Assembly: GCF_900111035.1 (NCBI RefSeq)
Contig: NZ_FOFU01000004.1
Coordinates: 62,001 to 126,000, forward strand
Length of the DNA stretch: 64,000 bases
DNA from: Treponema bryantii
GTDB taxonomy: Bacteria; Spirochaetota; Spirochaetia; Treponematales; Treponemataceae
Direction: 5' to 3'
How positions within the stretch are numbered: the stretch's first letter is position 1; each line of letters starts with the position of its first letter. The notes below the pieces were generated by a model. The model saw only the letters and a list, made by a program, of their open reading frames with translations. It did not search any database and was not told the DNA's origin. Positions 36,493 through 44,738 of this stretch are shown piece by piece. The translations under genes were made by a program, and so were the position numbers.

Positions 36493-37154
36493 ATAAAACC
36501 TCCTGCTAATCCTGCAGCAAAAATTGCAAGAAATACAAAATCAGTAAATCTGAATTTCTGTTCAAAATATGAAGAACGTCTTACAGGAGCATCAATTCCT
36601 TTTACAAGACCGGCAGCAGTAACTTCTTCTGAAAGTGCTGCACAACGGAATAACTGTGGAACTATAAAATACTGAAAACTTTTTACAGGATGAAGCCAGG
36701 TAAATGAAATCCCACGAAGTCTCATCGATTCCAGAATATACTTAAACTCGCGCGAAAATGTCGGAACATATTTCAAAGTGATTGTAACGGCTACTACAAG
36801 TACGCGTGGAATTCTCATAGTCTCCAAAGCCGAAAGTAACTCAGCCGAAGTATAGCGCTTTATCAAAGCAAAAACCATTGCAAAACAAGGAACCGACTGA
36901 ATCAAAACTACAAAGAATAATGATAGATAAGAAAGAGACGAAAACTGTATTCCCAAAATAATCACTGCCTGCATCACTGCGTAAATTCCAATAAACGCAA
37001 ACATAATTTTGAAACAGCCCATCAATATAAGAACAGTCAAAGCAAAAGCAGCCAGAAAATACTGCAGGTAAGTTCCCCTCAAAAAGATATACATTGTAGG
37101 TGCAAGTATATTTATGATAATCAGAACAATAGGATTGATATTTACTTTATGCAT
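36477..37154 (-). CDS. ECF transporter T-component (EcfT, module 2)
   Basis: 225 aa, about five membrane helices. The coupling motif region reads EEVTAAGLVKGID, where Lys replaces the usual Arg. It heads the operon, directly behind a promoter with two boxes. Overlap with the ATPase gene points to translational coupling. Confidence 0.85.
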   Translation of the reverse strand: MHKVNINPIVLIIINILAPTMYIFLRGTYLQYFLAAFALTVLILMGCFKIMFAFIGIYAVMQAVIILGIQFSSLSYLSLFFVVLIQSVPCFAMVFALIKRYTSAELLSALETMRIPRVLVVAVTITLKYVPTFSREFKYILESMRLRGISFTWLHPVKSFQYFIVPQLFRCAALSEEVTAAGLVKGIDAPVRRSSYFEQKFRFTDFVFLAIFAAGLAGGFIWFRK

Positions 37155-37171
37155 ACATTTCTCTCTGATAT

Positions 37172-37234
37172 GTTAGTTCTATATAACATACATCAGCATA
37201 ATAACGAATTATCATTACGTTAGCAAGTACTAAC
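37172..37234 (-). promoter_or_regulatory. Promoter of ECF module 2 with two boxes
   Basis: On the minus strand TTGCTA inside the perfect box 37219-37234, a 17-nt spacer and TATTAT form the promoter; a weaker box GTTAGTTCTATATAAC (37172-37187) lies after the -10. Centres are 47 bp apart. Confidence 0.7.
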
Positions 37235-37254
37235 AATATTTAAATATTTTTTTT

Positions 37255-37314
37255 GTTAGTATTGACTAACTTTTAAATACACTGTATACTATCAATCAGT
37301 TAGTCGTTCCTAAC
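37255..37314 (+). promoter_or_regulatory. Flavodoxin promoter with two boxes
   Basis: TTGACT (37262-37267), 17-nt spacer and TATACT (37285-37290). One perfect box (37255-37270) covers the -35, and another (37299-37314) lies 8 nt after the -10. Centres are 44 bp apart. Confidence 0.82.
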
Positions 37315-37349
37315 TTTTTACAAAACCATATTTATGAATGAGGTAATAT

Positions 37350-37769
37350 ATGAAAGTTGCTGTAATATACGCAAGTACAACTGGTAATACAGAGGCAATG
37401 GCGAATGCCATTAGTGATGCAGTAAAGGCCGCTGGTGCCGAAGTCATTTTCAGTACAGCTGACAGTGCAAATAAAGACGATGTGCTTTCAAGCGATGTTA
37501 TTCTTCTTGGAAGTCCTGCAATGGGAGATGAAGTTCTTGAAGATTCAGTAGAAGAATTCTACTCCGGAATTGAAGGCTCCCTTAACGGAAAAAAAGTTGG
37601 AATCTTTGGTTCATACGATTGGGGTGACGGACAATGGCTCCGCGACTGGACTGACCGTTTGAACAATGCCGGTGCAGTAAGCATTGCAGAACCACTTATG
37701 GTTCACCTTACTCCGGAAGAAGCAGATGTTGAGCAGTGTAAGGCTTGGGCAGCATCTGCAATAAAATAG
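37350..37769 (+). CDS. Flavodoxin (short-chain)
   Basis: 139 aa. The FMN phosphate loop is YASTTGNTEAMA at residues about 8-19, and the isoalloxazine-contacting loops GSPAMGDE and GSYDWGDGQW are present. Flavodoxin replaces ferredoxin as electron carrier when iron is scarce. Its promoter carries two GTTAG-N6-CTAAC boxes, which is the strongest functional hint that those boxes respond to iron. A GAGG site precedes the start and a strong terminator follows. Confidence 0.93.
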   Translation: MKVAVIYASTTGNTEAMANAISDAVKAAGAEVIFSTADSANKDDVLSSDVILLGSPAMGDEVLEDSVEEFYSGIEGSLNGKKVGIFGSYDWGDGQWLRDWTDRLNNAGAVSIAEPLMVHLTPEEADVEQCKAWAASAIK

Positions 37770-37797
37770 GCTCTTATAAAATAAATATATATTTTGA

Positions 37798-37835
37798 GCC
37801 GTCTGGTTTATGTCATGGCCAGACGGCTTTTTTTT
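37798..37835 (+). terminator. Flavodoxin terminator
   Basis: GCCGTCTGG (37798-37806) and CCAGACGGC (37819-37827) form a perfect 9-bp stem followed by eight T. Some read-through to the next gene, 14 bp further on, remains possible. Confidence 0.9.
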
Positions 37836-37848
37836 GAGGATTTAAGAA

Positions 37849-38418
37849 ATGAGTTTTGATCAGATAATTGTTCATTCCAGTTCACCAACTTTTTGTAATA
37901 TCAAACCGGGAAATTTGTTCTTTGTAAAAAATGAAGACTTTGATAATGATAAGTTTGAGGCGTGGAAAGAATCCTTCTTCAAGCGAGGACTCATGGCTTT
38001 TTCTTCTCAAATATCTGAAACTTCAACAGCTATTCTTGTTCTGAATGTCTGCTGGACCAGAAAGATTTTAGCTGATGTATTTGTACAGGCTTATTTATCT
38101 GAAAAGGGATATCATACAGGCAGCGTTTTTGATTTTGTAGAGGAACTGTTTTCTCGTATGATTGAAAATGAAGGCTTTCCTCATGAAGTAGGGGTGATTC
38201 TTGGATATCCGGTAGAAGATGTGATTGAGTTTGAACATCACCAGGGGCATGACTGTAAGTACTGTGGCTGCTGGAAATCGTATTCCGATATCGATAGAGC
38301 AAAAGAATGTCACTGTAAATTTACAGAATGCAGCAGGTTGTGCGAAAAATGGTACGACGAAGGCTATTCTATTAATCAGATTATTACAAAATATCAGACA
38401 TTAAAAACCGTTGCGTAA
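37849..38418 (+). CDS. DUF3793 family protein
   Basis: 189 aa, matching the DUF3793 family, of unknown function. The middle region has the conserved EVGVILGYPVEDV. The C-terminal part is rich in Cys and His (CKYCGCWK, CHCKFTECSRLCEKW), suggesting metal binding. Genes of this family often accompany flavodoxin and iron genes, as here. A GAGG site lies 9 nt before the ATG. No separate promoter was found between it and the flavodoxin terminator. Confidence 0.8.
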   Translation: MSFDQIIVHSSSPTFCNIKPGNLFFVKNEDFDNDKFEAWKESFFKRGLMAFSSQISETSTAILVLNVCWTRKILADVFVQAYLSEKGYHTGSVFDFVEELFSRMIENEGFPHEVGVILGYPVEDVIEFEHHQGHDCKYCGCWKSYSDIDRAKECHCKFTECSRLCEKWYDEGYSINQIITKYQTLKTVA

Positions 38419-38452
38419 AAAAAATCCGCCCGAACTCAAGGAGCCCGGGCGG
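38417..38452 (-). terminator. Terminator of the deleted enolase copy
   Basis: CCGCCCG (38426-38432) and CGGGCGG (38446-38452) followed on the minus strand by A then a U run. The surrounding sequence is similar to that downstream of the intact enolase gene near 52030-52060. Confidence 0.8.
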
Positions 38453-38482
38453 CATGATAGGACTTAAAAATCTTTAGAGTGT

Positions 38483-38709
<227 letters not shown>

Positions 38710-38738
38710 ATCACTGATAAAATGAAAAGAGGTTATTA

Positions 38739-39251
38739 ATGAAAGAATATGTCTGGCTTTTTCCAATTATCTTTATGTTTCATGATATGGAAGAAATAAT
38801 CGGCTTTAAATTCTTTTTGCGTCAGAATGAGGAAGAGTTGAATAAGCGCTTCCCTTTTATTCTACGCCGTTACAAAGACTTTTCAACAGAAGGTTTTGCT
38901 CTTGCCGTTTACGAAGAACTCATTCTCTGTATTTTGATTTCGACTCTTGCATATTTTATTGATCGTAATTTTCTCTGGTATATCTGGCTGGGGGCTTTCC
39001 TTGGATGTGATCTTCACTTTTTTGTACATTTGATTCAGGTAAGCATTTATCGTCGCTACATTCCAGCCTGCATCACAAGTTTGATTTGCCTGCCGGTGAA
39101 TACACTGATTCTCTGTAAGTGCCTTTTGTGTATTGAAGATACAGCGCTTTTCGCTGGTGCCTTTATGGCGCTCGGAGCATGTCTTGTTTTTGTGAATATC
39201 TTTATTGCACAGAAATTAATGGGTTGGTTTACTAAAAAAATTATAAGATAG
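38739..39251 (+). CDS. HXXEE-domain membrane protein
   Basis: 170 aa with about four membrane helices. The signature His-x-x-Glu-Glu occurs as FHDMEEIIGFKFF, near residues 14-26, followed by family-typical features such as TEGFALAVYEE and a second conserved His in LHFFVH. The function of the family is not established; the conserved His/Glu residues suggest a metal site. Its promoter -35 lies inside a GTTAG-N6-CTAAC box, so it belongs to the putative iron regulon. Confidence 0.8.
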   Translation: MKEYVWLFPIIFMFHDMEEIIGFKFFLRQNEEELNKRFPFILRRYKDFSTEGFALAVYEELILCILISTLAYFIDRNFLWYIWLGAFLGCDLHFFVHLIQVSIYRRYIPACITSLICLPVNTLILCKCLLCIEDTALFAGAFMALGACLVFVNIFIAQKLMGWFTKKIIR

Positions 39252-39255
39252 GAAT

Positions 39256-39303
39256 AAAAAATGATGTCCACCACTGCTGATATGAAGTAGTGGTGGACAT
39301 CAT
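39256..39303 (-). terminator. Strong terminator of the xylanase gene, possibly bidirectional
   Basis: ATGATGTCCACCACT (39261-39275) and its exact complement (39289-39303) form a 15-bp stem. On the minus strand it is followed by six U, which suits the xylanase gene; the plus-strand HXXEE gene also ends here. Confidence 0.85.
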
Positions 39304-39333
39304 AATAACATTGTAATTTAAATTTTGCTTTGG

Positions 39334-41316
39334 CTAATTATGAGCATCAATTACGGTATAGAATGCGGCATTTGCTTCGTAAGTGTCGCCAATGTCGTAT
39401 TGTGGTAAGTTTTCCTTACCTGTGTCATAAATAACAGTTTTAGTTGTGGTGGTTACATTATCAACAAGATTAAAAAGAAGTGGATATGTTTTTTTACCAC
39501 CAGAACTTGCTGGATTTATCCATGAAGATTCATTATTGATACCCCAGATTGTGATACAGGTAACTTTGTTGGTTCCAGAATATTTTTTTCCGTATTTTTG
39601 AAGCATTGTAAAATATTGGGCATAAGCTTGATTTGCTGCTTCTTGTGTTTCTGCAGAGAAATCAAGTTCTGAAACATGAACATCTAGTCCAAGTGCAAGA
39701 TAGCGTTTAAGTGCAGTTTCGTATCCATCAACTCCAGGCCATGAAACTCCAACGTGTGACTGCATAGCCATTACGTCAATTCTAGGTGCTACTGAGTTAC
39801 CATTTATTGTTTGTGCTTCACCTTCTTTTACACTTGTTAGTAATTTGCAGATTGCACTTGTTTTGTAGCCTCCGCCATATTCCATATATTCGTTATAATC
39901 ATTGTAGCAAAGTTTTACATCACTTGGAGCATAGGCATTTGCAAAACGGAAAGCATTTACAATAAATTCTTCATCACCATAAATCTGGAACCAGCGTGAA
40001 CCACTGTTAGCAGGAGACTTATCTTTTGTGCCATCGGTAGAGCCTCTAAGCCAGTTTTGACCATCACCTGTATAAGTTTGTCCTGCATCGTCGGCAGTTG
40101 CTTCATTTACAACATCCCAAGCCCAGATAATGTGATTTCCAGTTCCATATCCGTTTGCTGATTCCCAATTTGCAACACATTCAAGAACTGATTTTATATA
40201 CCATTCATGACGGGCAGTCATTGTTTCTTTATCAACTGGATTAGTCAGAAGTCCATCGTCCCCGACACTTGCATTATAACCTTCAGCAAAGAAATCATCC
40301 GGAGTTTGAGAATGCCATGTAAGAACATGTCCGCGCATCTGAACTCTCATCTTTTTGCAAACACTCAATGTGGCATAAATAAGATTTTCGTTGCCTAACT
40401 TATTTGGAACTTTGATTGTTTTGCCATTTGAGCCAGTAAAATCAACCATTGTTTGTTTTGCACCATCACCGTTATTCCACCAGCCAAGAACAAATTGTGG
40501 TTTTAATTCATTCCCAAGGGTAATTGAATTTGCGTGCTTTGCAATACCATTCTGAATTTCTTCATAATATAATTCTGTAGGTTTACTCCAGTTAGAGCCG
40601 TCCCATGTATAAGTTGCAGTGTATTTGTTGCTGCCTGTTTGTTTCAGACCAAAGTTTCCATATTCTGCTGCAATTCCAATGTAATCAAACTGATCTTTAT
40701 AGGTTTCATAAATGGAAGGAACTGAATCACTGAGCCATTTTTTAGAAACAGCTTCTGCAGCTTCGGCCTCGGCATCCGAATCACTAAGCTTTGTAATAGA
40801 CTCTTCTTTTGCAGAAATATCACTAATAGAATATGAAACAGCATCTTCATTTTCATGTGTAATAATAAGTGAAAAATCTTTTAGGAAGATGATAAAATCA
40901 GCAGGAGTTATTTGATTTGTGCTAAGATAGAAATATGCACCGCTTCCTAATTCAATTGCATCGTCCCCTGTCTTAGTTCCAGACACTGTTACCCATTTAC
41001 TTACGCCAGGTTCAAATATTTTACTTGCAATCACAGGGTAATTTGAGTTACCAGCGTTTATCTGCCACATTAAATTTGCATCTGTTTCGCTTTTGTTTAT
41101 GACAAGCATTTTTGTTGTAAAAGCAACTGAAATCTTTTTGCCTTTATATTCAGTGAGACTTATAGTTAGAAATGAATCAGGATTACTTTTTTCCCCATCA
41201 ATCTTTGTTACCGAATAATTGACAGGTTTTTCCTCTACGTCTTTTTTGCACGAAGCAAATCCAAACACCAAAACCAATGCCGTAAATAATGCGACAACTA
41301 CATTAAATTTTCTCAT
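39334..41316 (-). CDS. GH10 endo-1,4-beta-xylanase, lipoprotein
   Basis: 660 aa. The signal peptide ends in a lipobox (FGFASC, Cys23), so the enzyme is membrane-anchored. Residues about 35-165 form a strand-rich module like a carbohydrate-binding domain. The GH10 barrel spans about 195-655, with acid/base Glu in WDVVNEATAD and nucleophile Glu in DVHVSELDFSAE; the conserved MRGHVLTWHSQTP is present. It cleaves xylan backbones. GGAGG precedes the start. The promoter overlaps a 20-bp palindrome. The xylose isomerase at 49980 would serve the same diet. Confidence 0.93.
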   Translation of the reverse strand: MRKFNVVVALFTALVLVFGFASCKKDVEEKPVNYSVTKIDGEKSNPDSFLTISLTEYKGKKISVAFTTKMLVINKSETDANLMWQINAGNSNYPVIASKIFEPGVSKWVTVSGTKTGDDAIELGSGAYFYLSTNQITPADFIIFLKDFSLIITHENEDAVSYSISDISAKEESITKLSDSDAEAEAAEAVSKKWLSDSVPSIYETYKDQFDYIGIAAEYGNFGLKQTGSNKYTATYTWDGSNWSKPTELYYEEIQNGIAKHANSITLGNELKPQFVLGWWNNGDGAKQTMVDFTGSNGKTIKVPNKLGNENLIYATLSVCKKMRVQMRGHVLTWHSQTPDDFFAEGYNASVGDDGLLTNPVDKETMTARHEWYIKSVLECVANWESANGYGTGNHIIWAWDVVNEATADDAGQTYTGDGQNWLRGSTDGTKDKSPANSGSRWFQIYGDEEFIVNAFRFANAYAPSDVKLCYNDYNEYMEYGGGYKTSAICKLLTSVKEGEAQTINGNSVAPRIDVMAMQSHVGVSWPGVDGYETALKRYLALGLDVHVSELDFSAETQEAANQAYAQYFTMLQKYGKKYSGTNKVTCITIWGINNESSWINPASSGGKKTYPLLFNLVDNVTTTTKTVIYDTGKENLPQYDIGDTYEANAAFYTVIDAHN

Positions 41317-41377
41317 TCAATCTACCTCCATAAAAGATTATTGAGAGCAGACTTTTTGATATGATTAGTATTTTAAG

Positions 41378-41405
41378 ATTATAACATAGAAATTTGTATT
41401 TCTAT
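41378..41405 (-). promoter_or_regulatory. Xylanase -10 box with adjacent operator palindrome
   Basis: TATAAT (41378-41383) on the minus strand is preceded, after 2 bp, by the perfect palindrome ATAGAAATTTGTATTTCTAT (41386-41405). The palindrome fills the spacer, a classic position for a repressor site. Confidence 0.6.
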
Positions 41406-41457
41406 AAAAAAAGCGAAAAAATAAGATTTTTATTAGAGAGACTGAAATTATAAAAAA

Positions 41458-42054
41458 TTAAAAGAACACACCCTTCACAAAAATCTCAATTCCAATTCCA
41501 ACGAGGATGAGGCCGCCGAAGAGTGTAGCTTTTGCGCCGAGTTTGTCGCCGGCTTTTTTACCAATCAAGAGACCTGTCATGCAAATTACGAAGGTTACGC
41601 CGGCAATAATCAGCGAGGCAACAAGCGCCATCAGAAAGCCATAATCTGCAATTGTAAATCCGACAGAAAGTGCGTCAATCGAAGTGGCAACTCCCTGAAT
41701 CATCAGAGTTGCAAAAGTCAGCTTTACACAATTATTTGATTCTTCGTTTTCACAGTCACAGTGCACTGCTTCCCAAATCATCTTGCCGCCAATCCACAAA
41801 AGCAGGGCCAGCGCAATCCAGGGAATCAAAACTTCAAACTTTGAAAAATATTCAACAATCGTGTGAACACAAATCCAGCCAATCATAGGCATGGCAAACT
41901 GGAAAAAAGCATAAACGCCAGCAATAAAACACATGCGGCTTTTTTTCATGGAAGATTCACTAAGGGCATTTGCGATTGAAACTGAGAAAGCGTCCATGGC
42001 AAGACCAACGCCAAGCAGAACGCTGTTTACAAAAAAGATAAGATTCCATTCCAT
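41458..42054 (-). CDS. mntP: Manganese efflux pump MntP
   Basis: 198 aa with six membrane helices in two inverted repeats. The family Asp residues occur in VGLAMDAFSVSIAN and ATSIDALSVGF. MntP exports Mn2+ to prevent toxicity. An Mn-sensing riboswitch precedes the gene, giving induction by its own substrate. The gene reads AAGGACTC before ATG. Confidence 0.93.
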   Translation of the reverse strand: MEWNLIFFVNSVLLGVGLAMDAFSVSIANALSESSMKKSRMCFIAGVYAFFQFAMPMIGWICVHTIVEYFSKFEVLIPWIALALLLWIGGKMIWEAVHCDCENEESNNCVKLTFATLMIQGVATSIDALSVGFTIADYGFLMALVASLIIAGVTFVICMTGLLIGKKAGDKLGAKATLFGGLILVGIGIEIFVKGVFF

Positions 42055-42069
42055 AGTAAGAGTCCTTAA

Positions 42070-42190
42070 TCATGAGTCTCGCTATTTAATTCAAGCCAGG
42101 ATCGAAGTGCCCGCCGGCAATTCAGATTCCAGTATGTTGACTTGTTACGTTTCTGAAGGTCCAGAAACGCCAGCTACTCCCCCATGGAAG
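42070..42190 (-). ncRNA. yybP-ykoY (Mn2+) riboswitch upstream of mntP
   Basis: Read on the minus strand the leader starts GGGGGAGTAGC near 42187, contains the stem TTTCTGG/TCAGAAA and the conserved GTCAACATAC, and closes with GCGAGAC near 42082-42076. These are hallmarks of the yybP-ykoY motif. The element ends about 20 nt before the mntP start, so translational or transcriptional control is possible. Confidence 0.85.
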
Positions 42191-42210
42191 AGATTTGAAA
42201 ATGTTTTTAG

Positions 42211-42240
42211 ATTATGCCACAAGCATGTATGACTGGTCAA
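42211..42240 (-). promoter_or_regulatory. Promoter of the mntP riboswitch transcript
   Basis: TTGACC (42235-42240), an 18-nt spacer and CATAAT (42211-42216) on the minus strand place the transcript start near 42203, just ahead of the riboswitch. Confidence 0.65.
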
Positions 42241-42318
42241 GATTACACAGGAAAATTAAATTGCAACTTGGAGTATTTTTTGTTATTTGGAGTAGTGATT
42301 TTTTTATGTGATTTATAT

Positions 42319-42343
42319 TATAATTATGTTAGTTCTTACTAAC
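42319..42343 (+). promoter_or_regulatory. MATE gene -10 and box
   Basis: TATAAT (42319-42324) is followed by the perfect box GTTAGTTCTTACTAAC (42328-42343). The -35 is weak. The GGAGG ribosome binding site follows 17 bp later. Confidence 0.7.
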
Positions 42344-42369
42344 ATAATTATTTATTAATGGAGGTTAGT

Positions 42370-43725
42370 ATGAGTGATAAGCAGGACACCCGCGAAATGT
42401 TAGTCAGCGGAAATGTGTTTAAGACAATGCTTACTCTGAGTGTGCCGGCTGTGCTCGGTATGGTTGTTATTGGGCTCTATAATTTTATGGATGCCGTTTT
42501 TGTAGGACAGATGGTAGGTCCAGTTGCAATGACTGCAGTAAAAGTTTCCTACCCTTTTACTCTTATAAACAGCGGTATTGCAACCTTGATTGGTGTTGGT
42601 TCTTCTTCGGTTCTTTCACGCGCTATTGGAGAACGCGACCAGGAAACTGTTGATAAAATAATGGGAAACCTAATTTCATTTGTTTCCCTTCTTTCTGTAA
42701 TTGTTATTGTTGCTGGTCTCATTTTTACACGTCAGCTTTTGTCTCTTGCAGGTGCTGAAGGTGAAGTTCTTGAGCAGGCAGTTCGTTATCTTCGTGTTGT
42801 ATTCTGCGGTTCTCTTTTTGTAAACCTCGGTCAGTCTACAAACATGATTATGCGAGGAGAGGGAAAACTCAAAAAGGCTATGGCAATCATGGCAACAAGT
42901 GCAATCCTCAACATTATCCTCGATCCTGTTTTGATTAAGGTATGTGGTGAAGGAAACGGCGTTCTTGGAGCTGCCTTTGCAACAATCATTTCTCAGATTG
43001 TTTTGATGATTATGTCTTTCTTCTATTTCCTAAAGAAGAGTGACACTGTAAAAATTCACAAGATTAAGTTTGAAAAGACTTTGATTAAACCAGTTTTAAG
43101 TGTTGGAGTTTCTGCAATGTTGATGCAGGTTATGTCTATGCTTCAGCAGACAGTTTTGTATAACACAGCCTCAAAATGGGGCGGCAGTGAATGGCAGACA
43201 ATTCTGGGCGCTGCCTTGAGTTTACAGGCCTTCTCATTCATTCCTCTGTGGGGAATCAGTCAGGGCTTCCAGCCGGCAATCGGTACAAACTATGGAGCAA
43301 AGCTTTTTGACCGCGTTGGAAAGTTTACACGCTGCTTTATGGTTTCAGCTACTGTAGTTGCTCTGATTTTCTACATTCCGATTATGTGCTTACCTGCAAA
43401 AATGCTTTCTATGTTTATTACTGATGCAGCAATTGTTGAAGCAGGTGCACCAATGCTCCGTGTTCTCTTTGGAGCATTTATTACTTATGGAGTTTTGATT
43501 CTTGCAATCACATTCTTCCAGGCAATTGGAAAAGCAAGCGCAGCTTCTATTCTTGCACTTTTAAGACAGCTGTTCTTATTCCTGCCTTTAGTTCTTCTTT
43601 TACCAAACATTAATGGACTTGGAATTAAAGGTGTATTCTACGCTCAGTTGTTTACAGATCTTATAGTACTTGCACTTGCCGTAATCTTTATGTGTGGAGC
43701 ATTTGGACGATTTAGAAGAGCATAG
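42370..43725 (+). CDS. MATE-family efflux transporter
   Basis: 451 aa from ATG 42370. The frame opens at 42358, but the ATGGAGG there is the ribosome binding site of the later ATG. Twelve membrane helices in two six-helix bundles; the opening SGNVFKTMLTLSVPAVLGMVV is typical. MATE proteins export cationic compounds using Na+ or H+. A GTTAG-N6-CTAAC box between the -10 and the ribosome binding site places it in the putative iron regulon. Export of an iron-chelating compound is an attractive guess only. Confidence 0.9.
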   Translation: MSDKQDTREMLVSGNVFKTMLTLSVPAVLGMVVIGLYNFMDAVFVGQMVGPVAMTAVKVSYPFTLINSGIATLIGVGSSSVLSRAIGERDQETVDKIMGNLISFVSLLSVIVIVAGLIFTRQLLSLAGAEGEVLEQAVRYLRVVFCGSLFVNLGQSTNMIMRGEGKLKKAMAIMATSAILNIILDPVLIKVCGEGNGVLGAAFATIISQIVLMIMSFFYFLKKSDTVKIHKIKFEKTLIKPVLSVGVSAMLMQVMSMLQQTVLYNTASKWGGSEWQTILGAALSLQAFSFIPLWGISQGFQPAIGTNYGAKLFDRVGKFTRCFMVSATVVALIFYIPIMCLPAKMLSMFITDAAIVEAGAPMLRVLFGAFITYGVLILAITFFQAIGKASAASILALLRQLFLFLPLVLLLPNINGLGIKGVFYAQLFTDLIVLALAVIFMCGAFGRFRRA

Positions 43726-43734
43726 AATAAAATT

Positions 43735-43762
43735 ATCATCCTGAACTTGTTTCAGGATCTTT
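43735..43762. repeat. CTGAACTTGTTTCAG repeat, copy 2
   Basis: CATCCTGAACTTGTTTCAGG between the MATE and AraC genes; the GGATC that follows overlaps the leader of the AraC gene. Confidence 0.7.
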
Positions 43763-43775
43763 TTCAGGAGGTCTT

Positions 43776-44714
43776 ATGAATAACGAAGTTCTTTTCAAAA
43801 CCTACATGAATCTCATCTGTAAATGCGAGGGCGAAGAAGTCTACCGCATGATTGGGCCTGTGGGTGAAGGCATTATTAAACACACACATATTGCCAAAGG
43901 AATTGAACTCGTTTATTCGGAGCTGGAATCCTATAATCCGAATTATCAGGAAGAAAAGCGCGAGGTTGATGGTCTTGAGATTATGTACATTGCTGAAGGC
44001 CACGGAGAATTTGAACTGCAAAACAGACAGTTTGTAAGCGGCGACAAAGGTGATGTCATGATTTTCAACAGTAAAACGGCAGTCAGAAAATGTAGTCTTG
44101 GCAAAAGCGGTATGAACTGCATAAGCCTTATCATTTTTTGCGAAGATACAATTGCTTTTTTGAATGAGTTTTTTGATACCAGTGATTTTAATGATTCCAA
44201 TTTTTTTAGTGAAATTCGAAAGAGCACTTCGGCGGTGTCGTATCCTGGCAGCGACCTGCTGGAGAAGCTCTTTCTTGAAATGATGAAATTACCCGGAGAG
44301 TTTTCTGCATATAATCTTAAGCTTGCCGTAGTTCAGGCAATTCTTTTGTTGATGCAGAGAAAAGACAAACGCGATTCAACTGATTTATATTTTAGCGGAA
44401 CTACCGGTCGTAAGGTACAGAATGCCCGCAGAATCATAAACTCAAATCTTGAACAGGAAATTTCAATTGAAGAACTTTCCGAAAAAATAAACTTGAACCG
44501 CACTACCCTTCAAAAAGTTTTCAAAGAAATGTACGGTCTCACAATAAACGAGTACCGCACAAAATCCCGCATTCAGCTTGCAAAAAATCTTCTTGCTTCT
44601 ACCGATCTTTCAATCACAGAAATTGCAGGCCGCTGCGGTTATACAAATGCCAGTAAATTTTCAGAGGTCTTCAAACGCAACGAAGGCATTCTTCCGAAAA
44701 ACTGGCGTGAATAA
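43776..44714 (+). CDS. AraC-family regulator
   Basis: 312 aa. The N-terminal cupin-like half is not assigned further. The C-terminal domain carries the two helix-turn-helix units (ISIEELSEKINLNRTTLQKVFKEM and LSITEIAGRCGYTNASKFSEVFKRN). It lies 24 bp upstream of the second MMPL gene on the same strand and probably regulates it. AGGAGG precedes the start. Confidence 0.88.
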   Translation: MNNEVLFKTYMNLICKCEGEEVYRMIGPVGEGIIKHTHIAKGIELVYSELESYNPNYQEEKREVDGLEIMYIAEGHGEFELQNRQFVSGDKGDVMIFNSKTAVRKCSLGKSGMNCISLIIFCEDTIAFLNEFFDTSDFNDSNFFSEIRKSTSAVSYPGSDLLEKLFLEMMKLPGEFSAYNLKLAVVQAILLLMQRKDKRDSTDLYFSGTTGRKVQNARRIINSNLEQEISIEELSEKINLNRTTLQKVFKEMYGLTINEYRTKSRIQLAKNLLASTDLSITEIAGRCGYTNASKFSEVFKRNEGILPKNWRE

Positions 44715-44738
44715 ACTCATATTCCATAGGAGGAATTT

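Noticed and set aside
13324-37154. Classification of the ABC pairs as multidrug exporters
   Set aside because: The fold alone would allow it, but box control, linkage to ECF modules and the PchR-like regulator favour metallophore or haem transport; the question stays open.
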